NCBI GenBank assembly: GCA_903831635.1
Contig: CAIKYN010000185.1
Span: 1 to 22,243, forward strand
Length of the DNA: 22,243 bases
Direction: 5' to 3'
Origin: an uncultured Spartobacteria bacterium
Lineage (GTDB): Bacteria; Verrucomicrobiota; Verrucomicrobiia; Chthoniobacterales; UBA6821
Shown: in pieces, positions 15,557 through 22,243 of the stretch
Layout: each line of letters starts with the position of its first letter
Position numbering within the stretch: position 1 is the first letter of the stretch
Translations under genes and position numbers: made by a program
The notes under the pieces: generated by a model
The model's input: the letters and a program-made list of their open reading frames with translations, nothing else
Database searches by the model: none
What the model was told of the DNA's origin: nothing

Positions 15557-17106
15557 ACGCCGAGCTGTTTCAGAATCTCCCTGAGAGCCTTGTCAGTTTC
15601 CTGGGCCTCGGCCTCGATAGCATCGAGCTCCTGAACGATTTCGGCGATGGGGCGGTAGGTCTCGGCATCGCCGGTGTGGATGTAGCGGCTGGGGGAGATG
15701 TTGTAGTCGTTCTTCTTCAGCTCGGCGTGATCGACGATGCGGCTGAGTTTCTCCTTTTCCTGCCATCCGATGAGTGTTTCGGCGATGCGGGCGATGCCTT
15801 CCTCGGGGATGAAGTTCTTGGGATCTCCCTTCTCGAAGATCTGGCTGGCATTAACGAGGAAGACTTTGCCTCGGCGGTCCTTGGGCTTGGCCCGATTCAG
15901 GAAGATGACGATGCCCGGTGCGGTGGTGTTGTAGAAGAGGTTCTCAGGCAGGTAGAGGACGCTCTCCACGAGGTCGTGATCGACGAACCACTGGCGGACG
16001 CTCTTTTCCTTGTTCGTACCGGCATTCCCAGAGCCTCGGGAGGCGGCTCCCGTGTCGAGAATGATCGCTGCACGGCCGGTCTCATTGAGGCTGGCGTGGA
16101 TATGCTGGACCCAGCCCCAGTCAGCGGAGGATTTTCCCGGGAATCCCGCCCCGGAGGGGAATCGGTCGAGCTCGTCGCTGTCGTAGTCGGCCTCGGTGAA
16201 CCAGTCTTGGTTCCACATGGGATTGGCCACGACTCGGTCGAAGGTGCGAAGCTTGCCGTGGGTGTCGCGGAACTTGGGGTTCTTGAAGGTGTCGCCGATT
16301 TCGATCTGACCTTCCATGTCATGGATGATCATATTCATGCAGGCCATGGCCCAGGTGTCGGCGGTGTATTCCTGGCCGTAAAGCTTGAGTGGGGCGACGG
16401 TGCGCTTCTTGCCCTTGGTCGCCTCCTCCATGGCGATCTCGCACTTGATTAGGAGTCCGCCGGATCCGCAGGTGGGGTCGTAGATCGCCATGCCGGGCTC
16501 CGGCTGGAGCACGCGGGACATGATGGTGCCCACCTCGGGTGGCGTGTAGAACTCACCGGCGCTCTGCCCTCCTCCCTCGGCAAACTTGCGGATGAGGTAT
16601 TCGTAGCTTTTCCCGATGATGTCGGCCTCGACATTGTCGAGTCCGAGGCGCTTGGTGCTGATGGCCTCGATCAGGTTGGAGAGGCGGTCGTCGTCAATGT
16701 CGCGCTGGCCGTGGGTGGTCGCGTTGAAGTCGACTCGGTCGATGATGCCCTGGAGGGCAGGGTTCTCCCGGGCGATGTCCCGCATGTGGGAGGTGACGCC
16801 TTCGCCGATCTTGTCGGAGAGCTTTCGGATCACTGACCAGACGGGCTGATCGGGATCCTCGGGGACTAAGGGGAGGTAGAAGCGGACGAGCTTGTGGTCG
16901 GCCTTGGCCAGCTTGAAGGCCTTCTTTCGGGAGCCGACCTCACTGGCGATGCGGTTCACCTCGTCATCGAAGACATCACAGAGGCGCTTCGTGAAGATGA
17001 GGGGGAGGATGTAGTCCTTGTATTTAGGAGCATCTTTAGCCCCTCGAATGGAGGACGCGGCATCCCAGATCCAGGACTCGAGAGATTTTTCAGTGGTGGA
17101 TGCCAT
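15553..17106 (-). CDS. hsdM: Type I restriction enzyme, M (adenine methyltransferase) subunit
   Basis: A 517-residue N6-adenine methyltransferase subunit that protects host DNA with HsdS and is needed for the restriction complex. The N-terminal helical domain (SLESWIWDAASSIRG...) is typical of HsdM. The SAM motif DPTCGSGG starts at D210. The catalytic motif is NPMW (295-298) followed by NQDWF, in place of the usual NPPF/Y. I believe this variant occurs in one HsdM subgroup, so activity is still expected. It is the first gene of the operon. No clear Shine-Dalgarno precedes the ATG. Its stop overlaps the start of the DUF4062 gene (ATGA). About 180 nt upstream is free of genes and should hold the operon promoter. 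Confidence 0.96.
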   Translation of the reverse strand: MASTTEKSLESWIWDAASSIRGAKDAPKYKDYILPLIFTKRLCDVFDDEVNRIASEVGSRKKAFKLAKADHKLVRFYLPLVPEDPDQPVWSVIRKLSDKIGEGVTSHMRDIARENPALQGIIDRVDFNATTHGQRDIDDDRLSNLIEAISTKRLGLDNVEADIIGKSYEYLIRKFAEGGGQSAGEFYTPPEVGTIMSRVLQPEPGMAIYDPTCGSGGLLIKCEIAMEEATKGKKRTVAPLKLYGQEYTADTWAMACMNMIIHDMEGQIEIGDTFKNPKFRDTHGKLRTFDRVVANPMWNQDWFTEADYDSDELDRFPSGAGFPGKSSADWGWVQHIHASLNETGRAAIILDTGAASRGSGNAGTNKEKSVRQWFVDHDLVESVLYLPENLFYNTTAPGIVIFLNRAKPKDRRGKVFLVNASQIFEKGDPKNFIPEEGIARIAETLIGWQEKEKLSRIVDHAELKKNDYNISPSRYIHTGDAETYRPIAEIVQELDAIEAEAQETDKALREILKQLGV

Positions 17107-17285
17107 GGAGATAGGGAAAACGGTGTCTGACAGATAACGCTCAGAGAGGCAGGTGGCTAGGATGAAGGCTTATTAAGTGGAATTAACAAGCTATCCTATC
17201 AGATCGACAAGACTCAGAGTGTCCTAGGCCTGAATCCATCGCACTGTGGTGTAACGGTAACACAGTGCCATTTGACCTTTCTTCG
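17107..17285 (-). promoter_or_regulatory. Upstream region of the hsd operon (probable promoter)
   Basis: This gene-free stretch between hsdM and repeat copy B must contain the operon promoter unless transcription reads through from the metallophosphoesterase gene. On the minus strand, TTGTCG followed 17 nt later by GTTAAT is a weak candidate -35/-10 pair, and AT-rich sequence lies near 17170-17195. The match is poor, so the promoter is not firmly located. A perfect 8-bp inverted repeat at 17241-17268 lies farther upstream. Confidence 0.35.
17241..17274 (+). promoter_or_regulatory. Palindrome with tRNA-Gln-like D-arm and anticodon-loop segment
   Basis: Arms GCACTGTG (17241-17248) and CACAGTGC (17261-17268) are perfectly complementary around a 12-nt loop. 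Positions 17247-17264 (TGGTGTAACGGTAACACA) read like positions 8-26 of a bacterial tRNA-Gln, and TTTGAC then falls where a UUG anticodon loop would. The 3' side cannot close the anticodon stem, so it is not a working tRNA. It may be an operator, a tRNA-derived repeat or a relic attachment site. No T-tract follows, so it is not an intrinsic terminator. Confidence 0.35.
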
Positions 17286-17388
17286 AAGGCTTGGAAGTTT
17301 GGATGCAGGGCTAGGCGTCGCGAGGGAAAGCGTAGTAGTCCTACGCTGACCGAGCAGCAACAACGCCCTGCGCCAAAATCCCAAGCCT
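17286..17388 (-). repeat. Structured palindromic repeat, copy B (MITE/REP-like)
   Basis: An imperfect palindrome of about 103 bp sharing its termini with copy A but in the opposite orientation. The outer arms AAGGCTTGG (17286-17294) and CCAAGCCT (17381-17388), inner arms GCAGGGC/GCCCTGC (17305-17311 and 17365-17371), and apical arms AGCGTAG/CTACGCT (17329-17335 and 17341-17347) would fold into one long hairpin. It abuts the stop codon of the metallophosphoesterase gene, so it could terminate that transcript before hsdM. Confidence 0.65.
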
Positions 17389-17390
17389 CT

Positions 17391-18362
17391 TCAGGGAGCC
17401 AGCGGCACGAACTTCACACTCACAGCCTTCTCTTCCGTTTTAGGGGCGTCGTTCACGGTGACGAGGAGGTAGCCATAGGTATTCTGACGATGGTCGAGGC
17501 GCACGAGTTCGTACCCGTCGTGAGATCCGAAGTAGGTCTTGTCAGGATAGAAGGGGGCACCGGCCGTCCCGGCGACGATTTGATTGAGGGCGTAATCGGA
17601 GGGCCAACGCCAGTTCTTGATCTCCATCCAGTCATAGAAGTGATCATGGCCGACAAAGAAGTACTCACATCCGTACTCGCGTAGGAGTTCCAGGAACTTG
17701 TCGCGGTCGGTCGGATGGGCGGCCATGTTGTCAGCATCGGGATGGCAACCCGCAGTGAATGCCTCCTCATGAGCAAAGAGAAAGATGTTCTTCACTCCCT
17801 TGGTTTTGAGTTCCTTGAGTGAGGACTCCAGGCCCTTCAGGTCGACCTTATGAAGGGCTGCCGGATTATACTGATCAACCGCTATCACGGCGGTCTCCGG
17901 ATGATCGGGGGCGATGTAGGAGTAGCTGAAACCTTTCTGGCCGGGAAAGTAGCTGACGTTGTTGGAGGTCATCCCGGGCTCGAATGCCTGGAGCCATGCC
18001 ACCCCCTCGGGATCTCCATTGGTTTCATGGTTGCCACGCACTGGGAGGATTGTGAGTCCGGGAGCATTGCTGGCGGTCAGTTTTTTCCACTCCGCGAACT
18101 GTTCCGCGATTTTCTGCGGGATCCGCATGTTGTCGCCATAGACGAGGTCGCCGGTGAAGAGAAGAAAGGCGGGCTTGGCTGCCGAGACCGACTGCATGAG
18201 CTTGACTAAGATTTCGGTATGAATCCCTGAGGGATCGACCTGCGTCGCACGCACATCCGTGCGGTCATCACCTGCAACGGCAAACGACCAGGTGGCTGCA
18301 TGGGATGTTGAAAGAATCAACTGAAGGCCAAACACGCCAAGGAGTGAGAAAAATCGTTTCAT
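17391..18362 (-). CDS. Exported metallophosphoesterase
   Basis: A 323-residue calcineurin-like phosphoesterase with a signal peptide (MKRFFSLLGVFGLQL...SHAA, cleavage near residue 22-23), so it should act outside the cytoplasm. The metal-binding motifs run in order: GDD (31-33, in place of the usual GDxH), TGDLVYGD (G71-D72), RGNHE (G110-N111-H112-E113), AHEE (H198) and GHDH (238-241). The substrate cannot be told; nucleotides or phosphate esters are typical of the fold. The start at 18362 is chosen over an ATG 48 nt upstream because it begins the signal peptide and has an AGAAGG Shine-Dalgarno. The stop codon is immediately followed by repeat copy B. Confidence 0.9.
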   Translation of the reverse strand: MKRFFSLLGVFGLQLILSTSHAATWSFAVAGDDRTDVRATQVDPSGIHTEILVKLMQSVSAAKPAFLLFTGDLVYGDNMRIPQKIAEQFAEWKKLTASNAPGLTILPVRGNHETNGDPEGVAWLQAFEPGMTSNNVSYFPGQKGFSYSYIAPDHPETAVIAVDQYNPAALHKVDLKGLESSLKELKTKGVKNIFLFAHEEAFTAGCHPDADNMAAHPTDRDKFLELLREYGCEYFFVGHDHFYDWMEIKNWRWPSDYALNQIVAGTAGAPFYPDKTYFGSHDGYELVRLDHRQNTYGYLLVTVNDAPKTEEKAVSVKFVPLAP

Positions 18363-18731
18363 CACGCCTTCTATGGCATAGCGACCACGATTAGGGAAAG
18401 CCCCAAGCATGAAGATCGATCACTGTGGATAGAATATCTTGCATTTCATCAGTGGCTGAACAAACGGCGTCTGACCCCCTCTGGAACCGAGTTGCAAAAA
18501 TTCAGTCATTGCAGTTTTCACCACCGAGGACCGTCAGAGGTAACAGCCGAGTTCCCGAAGAGGGCTGCAGGAGATCAATGACATCATGCGGTTGTCATCA
18601 ACCTCCCAAAACGTCACATCCCTTCCCCACTCTTTCCCAACCTCGGATCCCCCTCGGATCGTTCTCTGTGGTGCAATTTCCGCCCAGTCATTATCACCCT
18701 TGAATCCTAATGCTTCGTGGACTCTCACATA
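18363..18731. other. Gene-free region between chrA and the phosphoesterase gene
   Basis: No convincing coding sequence. It contains a 9-bp direct repeat CCTCGGATC (18641-18649 and 18652-18660) and a 6-bp inverted repeat ATGACA/TGTCAT (18578-18583 and 18593-18598). No clear terminator for chrA or promoter for the phosphoesterase gene stands out. Short ORFs on either strand here lack recognisable features. Confidence 0.6.
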
Positions 18732-19961
18732 TCACAGAAACAGTTGGCCGATTACCGCCGCGAGAATGACCACGATCCAAGGAGGCACCCTCAGCGGGGA
18801 GAGCAGTCCAAAGATTCCGATGGCGAGCAGAACGTCCCAAAGTGAGGAGATGCTTTCCTTCCAGAGCGGATTATAAAGGGCGGCCAGCAGAATCCCGACC
18901 ACCGCAGCATTGATCCCGAACATTGAGGCCCTGGCCCAGCGCTTGGTCCGTAACTGATCCCAGTAGGAAAGTGTTCCTGCCACAAGGAGCCAGGAAGGGA
19001 GGAAGAGTGCCAGAAGGCACCAGACACCTCCAACCCATGCATGAGATCCGCCGGTGATGACAGTTCCAAGGTATGCGGCAAAGGTGAACAAAGGTCCGGG
19101 CATGGCCTGCACGGCACCATAGCCGGCCAGAAAGGCGTCGTTACCGATCCATCCGTGGCCAACAAGTTGCGAACGAAGGAGAGGCAGGACCACATGACCT
19201 CCGCCGAAGACGAGAGAACCGGCCTGGTAAAACCCTGTCAAGAGCGGCAACCAGAAGCCTCCCCCGGAAGCAATCAGCGGAAGAATCAAGAGCAGAAAGA
19301 AAAACAGGATGAGTAGCCCGAGAGCCAGTCGATGATCCTGCTGCAAGACCGGAGGAATCTTTCCTGTGGGGGCGGACGATGTGACGGGCCTTCCGTAGTA
19401 GATCAACCATCCGATCACCCCACCGGCGGTCAGGACACCGATCTGGCCAAGCGATCCCGGAATCAACAGCGTGATCATTGCAGCCGCTAGAGCCGTACAA
19501 ATTCTTGCCGCATCGGGGCAAAGCGTCCGTCCCATTCCCCAGACGGCCTGTGCGACTACGGCCACAGCGGCCAACTTGAGTCCGTGGAGCCAGCCAGCGT
19601 GGTGAAGATTTCCAGCCGCACTCACGCTGTAAGCGAAAAGAATCATTAGCAGCGCCGAGGGGAGCGTAAAACAAATCGATGCCAGAACCCCTCCGAGGAG
19701 CCCCTCCCGGAGCATCCCGAGAGCAAAGACCATCTGACTGCTGGTAGCTCCGGGAAGGAATTGGCAGAGCGCTATGAAATCGGTGTAGGCCTCATCATCC
19801 AGCCACTGCCGTCGACTCACAAACTCCTCCCTCAGATATCCCAGATGGGCTACCGGCCCTCCGAAGGAGATACATCCCAAGCGGAGGAAGGATAAGGCGA
19901 TGTCCCGGAGGTTGCCGCGGGCGCGCGGTTCCCCGGTATTGATTGAGGCAAGCGGGGGCAT
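18732..19961 (-). CDS. chrA: Chromate transporter (long-chain CHR family)
   Basis: A 409-residue inner-membrane protein of the CHR superfamily, which exports chromate in characterised members. It has two homologous halves. The first begins with FLRLGCISFGGP (FGGP at 33-36) and continues with LCQFLPGATSSQ (65-75). The second contains FYQAGSLVFGGGH (FGGGH 252-256) and AVQAMPGP (to residue 290). About ten hydrophobic segments are visible. The ATG at 19961 has no clear Shine-Dalgarno. The gene follows acs by 47 nt on the same strand, so the two may share a transcript, although their functions are unrelated. The true substrate is uncertain, since many chrA homologues occur without chromate exposure. 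Confidence 0.93.
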   Translation of the reverse strand: MPPLASINTGEPRARGNLRDIALSFLRLGCISFGGPVAHLGYLREEFVSRRQWLDDEAYTDFIALCQFLPGATSSQMVFALGMLREGLLGGVLASICFTLPSALLMILFAYSVSAAGNLHHAGWLHGLKLAAVAVVAQAVWGMGRTLCPDAARICTALAAAMITLLIPGSLGQIGVLTAGGVIGWLIYYGRPVTSSAPTGKIPPVLQQDHRLALGLLILFFFLLLILPLIASGGGFWLPLLTGFYQAGSLVFGGGHVVLPLLRSQLVGHGWIGNDAFLAGYGAVQAMPGPLFTFAAYLGTVITGGSHAWVGGVWCLLALFLPSWLLVAGTLSYWDQLRTKRWARASMFGINAAVVGILLAALYNPLWKESISSLWDVLLAIGIFGLLSPLRVPPWIVVILAAVIGQLFL

Positions 19962-20008
19962 GGATCGTGGAAATACCCAAATCCCCGGGCCAGCCCCATT
20001 ATTTATGC

Positions 20009-21955
20009 CTACTCCTCTCCCTTGCTAAGCTTGGTGAGAACGCTCAGGTCCTCGAGTGTCGAAGTGTCGCCGGTCAGGGACTGACCACCAGCCACCTGCT
20101 TGAGCAATCGGCGCATGATCTTTCCTGAACGGGTCTTCGGTAGCATCTCGGCAAAGCGAACCTCATCAGGTTTGGCGATGGGGCCGATGGATTTGCCGAC
20201 ATGGTTACGGAGTTCCGTCTTGAGGGCCTCGCTAGGCTTGTGACCCTCACGAAGGGTGACGAAGGCCACGATCCCCTGCCCCTTGATCTCATCGGGACGA
20301 CCCACCACGGCAGCCTCGGCCACGGCAGGATGACTCACAAGGGCGCTCTCGAGCTCGGCGGTACCGAGGCGATGTCCGGCGACATTGAGAACATCGTCAA
20401 TGCGGCCGACGATCCAGAAGTTCCCCTGCTTGTCACGACGGGCACCATCCCCGGTGAAGTAGGCTCCCTTGATTTCACTCCAGTACTGTTGGCGATAACG
20501 AGTCTTGTCACCCCAAATACCGCGAAGCATGGAGGGCCAAGGCTTGCGGATGACGAGTTTGCCTCCCTGGCCGTGGGGTACTTCCTTGCCCTCGTCGTCA
20601 ACGATGGCGGCATCAATTCCGAAGAAGGGGAGTGTGGCGGTACCAGGCTTGCAGGGTGTGGCTCCCGGCAGCGGGGTGATCATGTGAGCCCCGGTCTCAG
20701 TCTGCCACCAGGTATCGACGATCGGGCACTTCTCGTGGCCGATGTGCTTATTAAACCACATCCAGGCCTCGGGATTGATCGGCTCGCCAACCGTGCCAAG
20801 AAGACGCAGGGAGGAGAGGTCGTGCTTGGCTGGGTGCTCGTCACCCCACTTCATGAAGGCACGGATGGCCGTCGGGGCGGTGTAGAAAATGGTGACGCCA
20901 TATTCGGCGATGAGCTTCCAGAAACGGTCTGGCTCTGGCCAGTTCGGCGCACCCTCGTACATGAAGCAGGTGGCACCATTGGAGAGCGGACCATAGACGA
21001 GATAACTGTGACCGGTGATCCAGCCGATGTCTGCGGTGCACCAGTAGACATCATCCTCCCGGAGATCAAAAACATACTTTGTGGTGGCGTAGGTGCCGAC
21101 CAGATAGCCGCCGGTGGTGTGAAGGATCCCCTTCGGTTTGCCGGTCGACCCGCTGGTGTAGAGGATGAAGAGCGGATGCTCGCTGTCGAGATGCTCGGCG
21201 GGGCAGTGCGCGGAGACATAATCCATTTCGCGGTGCCACCAGACATCGCGACCTTCCTCGATATGAATGTCGCTGTTGGCACGGCGGAAGACGATGACCT
21301 TCTTGACGGACGTGTCGCCCTTCAGGGCATGGTCAACATTCTGCTTCAGGGTGACGAACTGGCCTCGGCGATAGCCCCCATCGGCGGTGACGATGACCTT
21401 GGCTCCGGAGTCGGCAAGACGATCCTTGATACTGTCAGCGCTGAATCCACCGAACACGACGCAATGGACTGCACCAATGCGTGCGCAGGCAAGCATCGCG
21501 ATGGTGGCCTCAGGGATCAGCGGCATGTAAATGAGGACCCGATCCCCTTTCTTCACACCATTGCGCTTGAGCACGTTTGCAAACTTGCAAACCTCACGGT
21601 GAAGCTGTCGGTAGGTGATGACCTTCTTGTCACCAGGCTCACCTTCCCAGATGATGGCGGCCTTGTTGGCTCGTGAAGTATCAAGATGGCGATCGAGGCA
21701 ATTCTGGGAGGCATTCAGCTTCGCCCCGACGAACCATTTGGCATAGGGGAGCTTCCAATCGAGGACCTTGGTCCATTTCTTGAGCCAGTGGAGTTCCTTG
21801 GCCTCACGCCCCCAGAACTTGTCGGGGCTCTTCACTGACTCGGCATGGAGTTTCTTGTACTCGGCCATGCTCTTGACACGGGCCTTTTTGGAGAATTCGG
21901 CAGAGGGTTTGAAGACGCGGTTCTCGACAAGATGGGACTCGATATTCTGTGACAT
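20009..21955 (-). CDS. acs: Acetyl-CoA synthetase (AMP-forming)
   Basis: A 648-residue cytoplasmic enzyme that makes acetyl-CoA from acetate, ATP and CoA through acetyl-AMP. The adenylate-forming P-loop YTSGSTGKPKG is at 266-276 and WWQTETG at 416-422. The hinge/ATP region YFTGDGARRD...GRIDDVLNVAGHRLGT follows. The catalytic lysine of the C-terminal domain is K612 in PKTRSGKIMRRLLK, which is the usual site of reversible acetylation. The length matches the family. The gene is transcribed away from the adjacent + strand gene across a 126-nt region. A TATATT on the minus strand near 21975-21980 is too close to the ATG to be the only promoter element I would trust. Confidence 0.97.
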   Translation of the reverse strand: MSQNIESHLVENRVFKPSAEFSKKARVKSMAEYKKLHAESVKSPDKFWGREAKELHWLKKWTKVLDWKLPYAKWFVGAKLNASQNCLDRHLDTSRANKAAIIWEGEPGDKKVITYRQLHREVCKFANVLKRNGVKKGDRVLIYMPLIPEATIAMLACARIGAVHCVVFGGFSADSIKDRLADSGAKVIVTADGGYRRGQFVTLKQNVDHALKGDTSVKKVIVFRRANSDIHIEEGRDVWWHREMDYVSAHCPAEHLDSEHPLFILYTSGSTGKPKGILHTTGGYLVGTYATTKYVFDLREDDVYWCTADIGWITGHSYLVYGPLSNGATCFMYEGAPNWPEPDRFWKLIAEYGVTIFYTAPTAIRAFMKWGDEHPAKHDLSSLRLLGTVGEPINPEAWMWFNKHIGHEKCPIVDTWWQTETGAHMITPLPGATPCKPGTATLPFFGIDAAIVDDEGKEVPHGQGGKLVIRKPWPSMLRGIWGDKTRYRQQYWSEIKGAYFTGDGARRDKQGNFWIVGRIDDVLNVAGHRLGTAELESALVSHPAVAEAAVVGRPDEIKGQGIVAFVTLREGHKPSEALKTELRNHVGKSIGPIAKPDEVRFAEMLPKTRSGKIMRRLLKQVAGGQSLTGDTSTLEDLSVLTKLSKGEE

Positions 21956-22081
21956 TCTCTGGGTGGGGTTAAAATATAACTGAGGAACGGATCATCTTTT
22001 TCATCAGAAAGCAGGGAAAAGAAAAAGGTTTTCCTCTCGGTAAGGAAAGCTGAGGATTTTGTCTTTAATCATTCTTCCTCG
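21956..22081. promoter_or_regulatory. Divergent intergenic region acs / solute-binding protein gene
   Basis: A 126-nt A/T-rich gap between two divergent start codons must carry promoters for both genes. Purine-rich and AAAAAG stretches are present, but no pair of -35 and -10 boxes with good spacing is clear on either strand. No operator-like palindrome longer than about 6 bp was seen. Confidence 0.4.
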
Positions 22082-22243
22082 ATGATGCGCCCATCTTTTT
22101 CACTTTTAGTAATCGCTGCCCTTGTTTTCAGCATTATCTCACCGTGCAAGGGAGAGGAGGCCTCCACTGCTGATTCGAATTCCAACAAGATCGTAAAAGT
22201 AGGCATCACTCTGGACGAGCCCTTCGACATGAAAAAGGGAGAT
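22082..22243 (+). CDS. Putative periplasmic solute-binding protein, 5' end only
   Basis: A 54-codon partial ORF open to the window end, starting ATGATG (either ATG may be used). It begins with a signal peptide: a basic start, then SFSLLVIAALVFSIIS. The ISPC segment resembles a lipobox, but with Pro at -1 it is a poor match, so signal peptidase I cleavage is as likely. The mature start KIVKVGITLDEPFDMKKGD resembles the first strand of family 3 amino-acid-binding or ionotropic-receptor-like proteins. No Shine-Dalgarno is obvious. The family assignment rests on this short stretch only. Confidence 0.55.
   Translation, partial: MMRPSFSLLVIAALVFSIISPCKGEEASTADSNSNKIVKVGITLDEPFDMKKGD

Noticed and set aside
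20201..21676. 491-residue open frame on the + strand opposite acs
   Set aside because: Antisense shadow of a fully conserved acetyl-CoA synthetase; no domain or ribosome binding site.
1..22243. CRISPR array, complete tRNA or rRNA genes, transposase or integrase
   Set aside because: No regularly spaced direct repeats, no complete cloverleaf and no such ORFs seen on either strand.

Overview
The window looks like a chromosomal segment of a Gram-negative bacterium, probably from the Verrucomicrobiota/PVC group. That placement is an inference from the rpmE-prfA-prmC-murA order, moderately high G+C and often weak Shine-Dalgarno sequences. No 16S gene is present to settle it.

Left flank (1-3582, + strand): four housekeeping genes for translation and cell wall synthesis, namely ribosomal protein L31, release factor 1, its glutamine methyltransferase PrmC, and MurA.

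Centre (3741-17106, - strand): one tightly packed type I restriction-modification (RM) operon of nine genes. In transcription order it reads hsdM, a DUF4062/HATPase regulator-like gene, a 35-residue Met-rich microprotein, hsdS, a radical SAM enzyme, a small DUF6375-like protein, a 1425-residue PD-(D/E)XK-STAND NTPase, hsdR, and a short YgjP-type metallopeptidase. Seven of the eight junctions are stop/start overlaps (six ATGA, one TGATG). The only gap, 29 nt, precedes the STAND gene. HsdM, HsdS and HsdR form the classical methylation and restriction complex. The radical SAM/DUF6375-like pair and the STAND nuclease sit between hsdS and hsdR as an A+T-richer insert that resembles a second defence layer. 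The microprotein, and a triple 11-bp repeat in the regulator gene that could switch its frame, are the least expected details.

Edges: the operon is bracketed by two copies, in opposite orientation, of an imperfectly palindromic MITE/REP-like repeat (3585-3769 and 17286-17388). Upstream of hsdM there is also a palindrome resembling the 5' half of a tRNA-Gln. No integrase or transposase gene is visible.

Right flank (17391-22243): on the - strand, a secreted metallophosphoesterase, a chromate transporter ChrA and acetyl-CoA synthetase Acs. On the + strand, the start of a putative periplasmic solute-binding protein runs off the window end.
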